Positions 58,998 to 64,000 of a stretch of DNA of 64,000 bases are shown piece by piece. Numbering within the stretch: the first letter of the stretch is position 1; every line of letters begins with the position of its first letter. A program made the translations under genes and the position numbers. Under the pieces are notes generated by a model. That model saw only the letters and a list, made by a program, of their open reading frames with translations, was not told the origin of the DNA and made no database searches. The stretch spans positions 124,001-188,000 of the forward strand of contig NZ_SMAI01000010.1 of NCBI RefSeq assembly GCF_004346185.1, read 5' to 3'. Origin of the DNA: Aquabacter spiritensis. GTDB taxonomy: Bacteria; Pseudomonadota; Alphaproteobacteria; Rhizobiales; Xanthobacteraceae.

Positions 58998-60008
58998 ATG
59001 ACGCCGGATCTGACCATCGTCGTTCCGCTCTATAACGAGGCGGACGGAATCGCCGCTTTCCATGAGCGGCTGTGCGCCTGTGCCGCGCGGGTGGCCGCCA
59101 GCCGCGGCCTGCGGATCGAGATCGTCTATGTCGACGATGGCAGCCGCGACGGCACGGCCGATATCGCCGCCGCGCTGCCGGTGGCGGGGATCGATCTTCA
59201 AACCGTCGCGCTGTCGCGCAATTACGGCAAGGAAGCCGCGCTCGCCGCGGGCCTCGACCATGCCCGGGGCGACGCGCTCCTGTTCATGGACGGCGACGGC
59301 CAGCACCCCCCCGAAATGATCGAGACCTTTGTCGGCCTCTGGCGCGACGAGGGGCACGACGTCGCCTATGCGGTCAAGGCCGACCGCGCGGACGAGCCGG
59401 CGTCGCGCCGGCTGTTCGTGAAGCTGTTCTACCGTTTGCTGAATTTCGGCGCCGCCACGGCCATTCCCGAGGATGCCGCCGATTTCCGCCTGCTGTCGCC
59501 GCGTGCCGCGGCGGCGCTGCGGCGGCTGCCGGAGCGCAATCGCTTCTTCAAGGGTCTGTCGAGCTGGATCGGGTTCCGCCAGATCGCGGTGCCCTACCGG
59601 CCGAAGCCGCGGCTTTACGGATCGAGCAGCTGGAGCTTCCTGCGTTTGCTCGGCCTGTCGATGGAGGGGCTGACCTCCTTCTCGACGGCGCCGCTGCGGC
59701 TTGCGGCCCTCGCCGGCGCCGCGCTGGCGGGCGCGGCCTTCGTGGTCGGCCTCTGGATCGTCGTGGAATGGCTGTTCTGGGGCATCCCGCTGCCCGGCTA
59801 TCCCTCGCTCATGGTCGGCGTGATGGTGATCGGCGGCATGCAGCTTCTGGTCATGGGGGTGCTCGGCGAATATGTCGCCCGCGTCCTGTCCGAGATAAAG
59901 GGCCGGCCGGTCTATTTCGTCGCCGACCACACGCTGCGGCACGCGCAGGGTCCCGCCCCGGCGGCGGCCGAAGCGGCGGGCGTACCGTCCGCCGGTGGCC
60001 CGGCATGA
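58998..60008 (+). CDS. Glycosyltransferase family 2, polyprenyl-phosphate type (GtrB/DPM1-like)
   Basis: Membrane-linked glycosyltransferase of 336 residues. The GT-A part has LTIVVPLYNEADGIAAF, YVDDGSRDGT, LFMDGDGQHPPE (catalytic metal-binding Asp) and DFRLLSPRAAAAL. Two membrane helices follow at about residues 240-310 (LRLAALAGAALAGAAFVVGL and YPSLMVGVMVIGGMQLLVMGV in part), then a cytosolic tail. Such enzymes attach a sugar to undecaprenyl phosphate. The stop overlaps the start of the YdjC deacetylase gene (ATGA), so the pair probably builds and edits one lipid-linked sugar. Confidence 0.9.
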   Translation: MTPDLTIVVPLYNEADGIAAFHERLCACAARVAASRGLRIEIVYVDDGSRDGTADIAAALPVAGIDLQTVALSRNYGKEAALAAGLDHARGDALLFMDGDGQHPPEMIETFVGLWRDEGHDVAYAVKADRADEPASRRLFVKLFYRLLNFGAATAIPEDAADFRLLSPRAAAALRRLPERNRFFKGLSSWIGFRQIAVPYRPKPRLYGSSSWSFLRLLGLSMEGLTSFSTAPLRLAALAGAALAGAAFVVGLWIVVEWLFWGIPLPGYPSLMVGVMVIGGMQLLVMGVLGEYVARVLSEIKGRPVYFVADHTLRHAQGPAPAAAEAAGVPSAGGPA

Positions 60009-60826
60009 CATCGCGGCGCCTGCGCATCTGCGCCGACGATTACGGACTGGCACCCGGCGTCTCCCGCGCGATCCGCGATCTCCTCGCCGCGCGCCGGCTC
60101 AACGCCACCTCCGTCATGACGCTGTTCGCAGGGCTCTCCGAGGAGGCGGGCCGGCTGCGCGCCGCGGCGGCGGGCGGATCGGCGAGCATCGGTCTTCACC
60201 TCACCCTCACCGGCGGGTTCGTGCCGCTCGCCGCGGCGCCGCTGCCGGGGGCGACCCATCTGCCGTCTCTCAGCCAACTGGCGGCGGCGGCTTTCTCGGG
60301 CCGGATCGACGGGCCGGCGGTCGCCGCGGAGATCGAGGCGCAGTTCGCCGCCTTCGAGGCCGCCTTCGGCCATCCCCCGCACCATGTCGACGGGCACCAG
60401 CATGCCCATGTCCTGCCGGCCATCCGGCCGCTCGTGCTCGCTGCCACGCGCCGCCGCGCACCCGGCGCCTGGGTGCGCGACTGCACGCCGGCGCGGGGCG
60501 TGGGCATCGGGCTGGACGCCAAGGGGCGGGTCATCGGTCTGCTCTCCGCCGGGCTCGCCCAAGCGGCGGCGCGGCACGGGCTCGGCGCCAATCGCGGCTT
60601 TGCCGGCGCCTATGGTTTCGACCGGCCCGAGGCGTTCGCCCCGGTCCTGGCGCGGGCGCTGGCGCGTCTGCCGGACGGCGGGCTCGTCATGGTGCATCCC
60701 GGCCATGTCGACGATCTCCTCGCCACACGCGACCCCGTCACCGGCGCGCGCGAAGTGGAGCGGGGCGTGCTGTCCGGCACCGGCTTCCCCGAACTGCTGC
60801 GGCAAAGCGGTGCGGTCCTGGCCTGA
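60005..60826 (+). CDS. ChbG/HpnK (YdjC) family carbohydrate deacetylase
   Basis: Deacetylase of 273 residues. LRICADDYGLAPGVSRAI gives the catalytic Asp pair at the N-terminus, IGLHLTLTGGF holds the metal-binding His, and HHVDGHQHAHVLPAI the second His cluster. The family removes N-acetyl groups from diacetylchitobiose or hopanoid-linked aminosugars. The 4-bp overlap with the GT2 gene suggests it deacetylates the sugar attached by that enzyme to a polyprenyl or hopanoid lipid. No other hopanoid gene is visible here. Confidence 0.9.
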   Translation: MTSRRLRICADDYGLAPGVSRAIRDLLAARRLNATSVMTLFAGLSEEAGRLRAAAAGGSASIGLHLTLTGGFVPLAAAPLPGATHLPSLSQLAAAAFSGRIDGPAVAAEIEAQFAAFEAAFGHPPHHVDGHQHAHVLPAIRPLVLAATRRRAPGAWVRDCTPARGVGIGLDAKGRVIGLLSAGLAQAAARHGLGANRGFAGAYGFDRPEAFAPVLARALARLPDGGLVMVHPGHVDDLLATRDPVTGAREVERGVLSGTGFPELLRQSGAVLA

Positions 60827-60926
60827 GCTCCTGTTCGCAGTTGCGAAGGCGCTGGTGCTGATTTTTCATGGGGCCTGAATTTTCCAGGCGCCCGGCTTGT
60901 CCGCCGCGCGCGGCAGGACGGTCGGG

Positions 60927-61394
60927 ATGGCGCGTCGGGACCTGTTTCTTTGGGTGTGGCGCGGCCTTGGGGCCGCGCTCGCAGTGGGGGCGCTGGAACT
61001 CGCCGCCGATTTCGGCGAGACGCCGCTCTCGCTGATCCCCTTCGTCACCTCGATCGCCTTGGTCCTCGGCATGCCCGAGGCCGAGCCCGCCCAGCCGCGG
61101 GCCTTGATCGGCGGACATCTCGTTTCGTGCCTGGTGGGCTTTGCAATCCTCTGGCTCGTCGGCCCGTCCCAGCCGGCGGCCGCCTTGGGGGTCGGTCTCG
61201 CGCTCGTCGCCATGCGGCTCACCGGCACGATGCACCCGCCGGCCGGGATCAACCCGCTGCTCATCGTTCTCGAGCATTTGTCGCCCGTCTTCATCCTGGC
61301 GCCGGTGGCGATCGGGGCGGTCCTGCTCGCGGCGTTCGCCTTTGCGTGGCACCGCTGCGTCTCGGACACCCCCTGGCCCAAGCGCTGGCTCTGA
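60927..61394 (+). CDS. HPP family membrane protein
   Basis: Inner-membrane protein of 155 residues with four segments. MRLTGTMHPPAGINPLL contains the HPP motif that names the family; LIPFVTSIALVLGMPEAEPAQPRALIGGH precedes it (in part). HPP proteins include nitrite-transporting plastid members, so an anion channel role is possible but unproven. The ATG at 60927 lies after GGTCGGG. It converges on the ClC antiporter gene. Confidence 0.85.
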   Translation: MARRDLFLWVWRGLGAALAVGALELAADFGETPLSLIPFVTSIALVLGMPEAEPAQPRALIGGHLVSCLVGFAILWLVGPSQPAAALGVGLALVAMRLTGTMHPPAGINPLLIVLEHLSPVFILAPVAIGAVLLAAFAFAWHRCVSDTPWPKRWL

Positions 61395-61398
61395 CCGA

Positions 61399-62787
61399 TC
61401 AGCCTTTCCGCTCGCGCTGGTCCCAGCCGCCGATCGGCTCGGAGCCGTCCGCCGCCAGCGCCGCTGGCGGTGGCGGGGTCTGGCCGGCGAGGCGCAGCGT
61501 GCGATCCAGCAGCACCTCGTAGATCGGCTTGCCGCCCAGCGCCTCGGCGACCACGTTGGCAAACACGCAGGTCAGGATGACCGGCACCAGGACCGAATAG
61601 GCGCCGGTCAGCTCGGCGACCAGCACCATGCCGACCAGCGGCGCGCGGACCGTCGCGGAGAACAGGCCGCCCATGGCGGCGACGGCCAGCGCCGCGAGCG
61701 CTCCCTCCGGCAGCGTCATGACGGCGCCGAGCGACGTGCCGTAGAGCACGCCGATCGCGGTCGCGAGCGCGAGGATCGGGGCGAAGATGCCGCCGGGAAC
61801 GCCGGTCGAATAGCTCGCCATGGTCATGACGAAGCGGATCACCACGATGCCGGCGATCACCAGAAGCGGCAGCCGCTCGCCCGCCAGCGTCACCGCCAAG
61901 GCCTCGCCGCCCATCGTCGCCTCGGGGCGGACGATCAGCAGCACGCCGATCGTGAGCCCGACCGCGGCGGGCACGATATAGAAGGACCAGCGCAGGCCGA
62001 TGGTCCGGGCGAGGTCCAGGGCTTGGATCAGCACCGCGTTGAACAGCACGCCGACCCCGCCGAGAATGACGCCGAGCCCGACGAAGGCCGGCAGGAACAG
62101 GAGCGGCATGTCCGGCACGTCGATCTGCATGTCGGGTCCGACCCCGGCAATGCCCTCGGTGACGATCGCGCTCGTGACCGAGGCCAGGATGACCGCCGTA
62201 TAGGTGCGCAGCCCATAGGGAAATTGGCGGCGCGTCTCCTCGATCACGAACAGGATCGCCGCCAGCGGCGCATTGAAGGCCGCCGCCAGCCCGGCTGCGG
62301 CGCCGGCCGCCAGCAGGCCGCGCGTGTCGCGCGTCGACAGGCGGAGCCATTCCGAGGCGGCCTGGCAGACCGACGCGCCCATATGGATGGTCGGGCCTTC
62401 GCGTCCCGCGACGAGGCCGGAGCCCAGAGCGAGCAGGCCGGCGAAGAACTTCACCGGCAAAATGCGCTTCCAGCGCACCGGCCGCAGGCCTTCGAGCGCG
62501 CCTTCGATCTCCTGGACGCCGGACCCCGCCGCCTCCGGCGCATAGGTGCGCACGATCAGGACCGAGACCATCACCATCGCGGCGGCGATGAGGGCCATGA
62601 CCACCATGAGCAGAAGGCCGCGTTCGCCGAACCCGCCGGACAGGACCGAGGGCCATGTGCCGATCCGGTCCACCGCGAGATGGAAGATCGTGCCGATCGC
62701 GCCCACCACGCCGCCGGCGGCGATCGCCACGGCATAATAGGCGGCATCGCCGAGGCGACTGTCTTCGGTTTCCCCGGAAGGTCCCAC
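61399..62787 (-). CDS. ClC family chloride/proton antiporter
   Basis: Integral membrane protein of 462 residues with the ClC fold. Selectivity motifs are GSGVQEIEGAL, GREGPTIHMGA with the gating Glu, and GVPGGIFAP. FVIEETRRQF keeps the inner-gate Glu used for proton coupling, so it is an antiporter rather than a channel. The GTG at 62787 is chosen because AGGGGGAG precedes it; the frame continues upstream without homology. No CBS domains follow. It is divergent from the MarR-GNAT fusion gene. Confidence 0.9.
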   Translation of the reverse strand: MGPSGETEDSRLGDAAYYAVAIAAGGVVGAIGTIFHLAVDRIGTWPSVLSGGFGERGLLLMVVMALIAAAMVMVSVLIVRTYAPEAAGSGVQEIEGALEGLRPVRWKRILPVKFFAGLLALGSGLVAGREGPTIHMGASVCQAASEWLRLSTRDTRGLLAAGAAAGLAAAFNAPLAAILFVIEETRRQFPYGLRTYTAVILASVTSAIVTEGIAGVGPDMQIDVPDMPLLFLPAFVGLGVILGGVGVLFNAVLIQALDLARTIGLRWSFYIVPAAVGLTIGVLLIVRPEATMGGEALAVTLAGERLPLLVIAGIVVIRFVMTMASYSTGVPGGIFAPILALATAIGVLYGTSLGAVMTLPEGALAALAVAAMGGLFSATVRAPLVGMVLVAELTGAYSVLVPVILTCVFANVVAEALGGKPIYEVLLDRTLRLAGQTPPPPAALAADGSEPIGGWDQRERKG

Positions 62788-62949
62788 GCCCGCTCCCCCT
62801 GTGCCCAGCCGCGCAAACGGCGCCTCTCCTGACTTACCGGTCCGGCGGCCGATGCCGCAAGTGCCGGAGGGGAACCGGCGGCAGCGTCGGACGCGGAGCG
62901 GCGGGGGCGGCCCCTTGAGAGCGGTGAAATGCCTGACTAAGGTCCGGAA

Positions 62950-63846
62950 ATGGACGCGCCCCCGATCCCTCCTTCTCAGATCCAGGACGTGCGCCGGTTC
63001 AACCGGCTGGTGACCCGGCGCGCCGGGGCCTTGGAGGACAGCTATCTCGCGCGCGGCCGGCCGCTCGGCGCGGCGCGGCTGCTGTTCGAGATCGGCGGCG
63101 CGGGCGCCGATCTGAGGGAGCTGCGGGCGCGGCTCGGCCTCGATTCCGCGTATCTCAGCCGGCTGCTGCGCACCCTGGAGCGGCAGGGCCTGGTGACGCT
63201 GGAAACGCCGCCGGGCGATGCCCGCCGCCGTCGCGCGCTTCTCACGCCGGAGGGCCTGGCCGAGCGCGCCGTCTATGACGCGCTGTCGGACCGTCTCGCC
63301 GGGTCGATGCTGACGCCGCTCGATGAGCGGCAGCGGGCGCGCCTGCTCGCGGCCATGGGGGAGGTCGAACGCCTGATCCGTGCCGCCTGCGTGACGGTCG
63401 CTCTGGAGCCGGCGGACGGGCCGGACGCGCAAGCCTGCCTCCTGGCCTATTATCGCGACCTGGACGCGCGTTTCGAAGGCGGGTTCGACGTGGCGCAGGC
63501 CAATCCGCTCCCGGAGGCGGACATCCGGCCGCCGCGCGGGGCTTTCGCCGTCGCGCGGCTCGACGGCGTGGCGGTCGGCTGCGGGGCGCTGAAGCGCGCG
63601 GCGCCCGAGATCGGCGAGATCAAGCGGATGTGGACCGCACCGCAGGCGCGCGGCCTCGGCATCGCCCGCCGCCTGCTCCGGCTTCTCGAGGCGACGGCGC
63701 GCGCGGGCGGCTGCACGCGCGTCCGGCTCGACACCAATCGCGCCCTGCCGGAGGCCCAGGCCTTCTACCGTGCCGAAAACTACCGCCCCGCCGCCCCCTT
63801 CAACCGCGATCCCTACGCCGATTTCTGGTTCGAGAAGGACCTGTAG
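62950..63846 (+). CDS. MarR-type regulator fused to GNAT acetyltransferase
   Basis: Protein of 298 residues with two domains. Residues about 5-150 form a MarR-like winged helix (LLFEIGGAGADLRELRARLGLDSAYLSRLLRTLERQGLV in part). Residues about 155-298 form a GNAT domain with the acetyl-CoA motif TAPQARGLGIARRLLRLLE and C-terminal LPEAQAFYRAENYRPA. Fusions of this kind are common; the acceptor is unknown. It may regulate its own region, and the ClC gene is divergent across 162 bp. Confidence 0.9.
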   Translation: MDAPPIPPSQIQDVRRFNRLVTRRAGALEDSYLARGRPLGAARLLFEIGGAGADLRELRARLGLDSAYLSRLLRTLERQGLVTLETPPGDARRRRALLTPEGLAERAVYDALSDRLAGSMLTPLDERQRARLLAAMGEVERLIRAACVTVALEPADGPDAQACLLAYYRDLDARFEGGFDVAQANPLPEADIRPPRGAFAVARLDGVAVGCGALKRAAPEIGEIKRMWTAPQARGLGIARRLLRLLEATARAGGCTRVRLDTNRALPEAQAFYRAENYRPAAPFNRDPYADFWFEKDL

Positions 63847-63859
63847 GCGGCGCCGCCCC

Positions 63860-64000
63860 TCAGCCGGCCTTCGCCATGTCGCGCAGCTTGAACTTCTGGA
63901 TCTTGCCGGTGGAGGTCTTCGGGATTTCCGCGAACAGGATGATCCGCGGGCATTTGAAATGGGCGAGGCTCGCCCGGCAATGGGCGATCAGCTCCTCGGC
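63860..64000 (-). CDS. Acyl-CoA synthetase (AMP-binding), C-terminal fragment
   Basis: The last 46 codons of a minus-strand gene are in the window. They encode HFKCPRIILFAEIPKTSTGKIQKFKLRD and end in MAKAG, where PKTSTGKIQKF holds the catalytic Lys of acyl-adenylate-forming enzymes. The rest lies beyond the window edge. The wording of the tail fits long- or medium-chain fatty acyl-CoA ligases; the chain length is not decidable. Confidence 0.85.
   Translation of the reverse strand, partial: AEELIAHCRASLAHFKCPRIILFAEIPKTSTGKIQKFKLRDMAKAG

Overview
The window is a GC-rich stretch of an alphaproteobacterial chromosome, most likely Hyphomicrobiales or a close relative. The evidence is gene order and family content: nagZ-scpA-scpB-(ABC ATPase)-tatA-tatB-tatC-serS-surE, ispH-thrB-rnhA, a TrcR (DUF1013) cell-cycle regulator, and promoter-like sites matching the EcfG general-stress sigma factor (GGAAC...GTT). 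There is no rRNA, tRNA, CRISPR array, transposase or prophage. The window looks like ordinary core chromosome with metabolic islands. The genus cannot be decided from the sequence alone.

Layout: 0-2.3 kb holds two tandem SDR oxidoreductases and a LysR regulator. 2.3-11.4 kb holds htpG with a heat-shock-type promoter, a beta-carbonic anhydrase coupled to an NCS2 permease with an unusual C-terminal domain, a DinB protein, an MFS exporter, an SDR without its catalytic Tyr/Lys, a candidate small RNA with promoter and terminator, and a protease-like PDZ protein lacking two catalytic residues. 11.5-19.2 kb holds a large exported Trp-repeat protein, divergent katA/oxyR, a CinA-type amidase, and purM-purN. 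19.2-31.5 kb is on the minus strand: a molybdopterin oxidoreductase, two TerC proteins, ndk, surE, serS, tatCBA, an orphan ABC ATPase, scpB, scpA and nagZ. 31.6-34.3 kb holds an aldo/keto reductase and a flavin monooxygenase.

34.3-44.9 kb is a catabolic island. A divergent CysB-type regulator faces seven minus-strand genes: a TcuA-like flavoprotein, two MmgE/PrpD proteins, an aldehyde dehydrogenase and a complete tripartite tricarboxylate transporter (TctC, TctB, TctA). The likely job is uptake and oxidation of a small di- or tricarboxylate. Two promoter regions of the island share the same sequence elements, shifted by 10 bp, which suggests common control.

44.9-64 kb holds an orphan BrnA antitoxin, a DUF2161 nuclease-fold protein, a spermidine-synthase-like methyltransferase-fold protein, a roughly 300-nt intergenic segment with several long perfect helices (candidate structured RNA), pabC/pabB, azlC/azlD, a lipid kinase, small membrane proteins, a PotF-like binding protein, rnhA-thrB-ispH, trcR, a universal stress protein, a candidate EcfG-driven C-rich-loop small RNA resembling GsrN in design, a polyprenyl-type glycosyltransferase coupled to a YdjC deacetylase, an HPP protein, a ClC antiporter, a MarR-GNAT fusion and the end of an acyl-CoA synthetase.

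The best candidates for undescribed biology are the three unannotated RNA candidates (near 10.2, 47.0 and 58.8 kb), the carboxylate island with its CysB-type regulator, and the NCS2 permease with a SpoIIAB-like tail.
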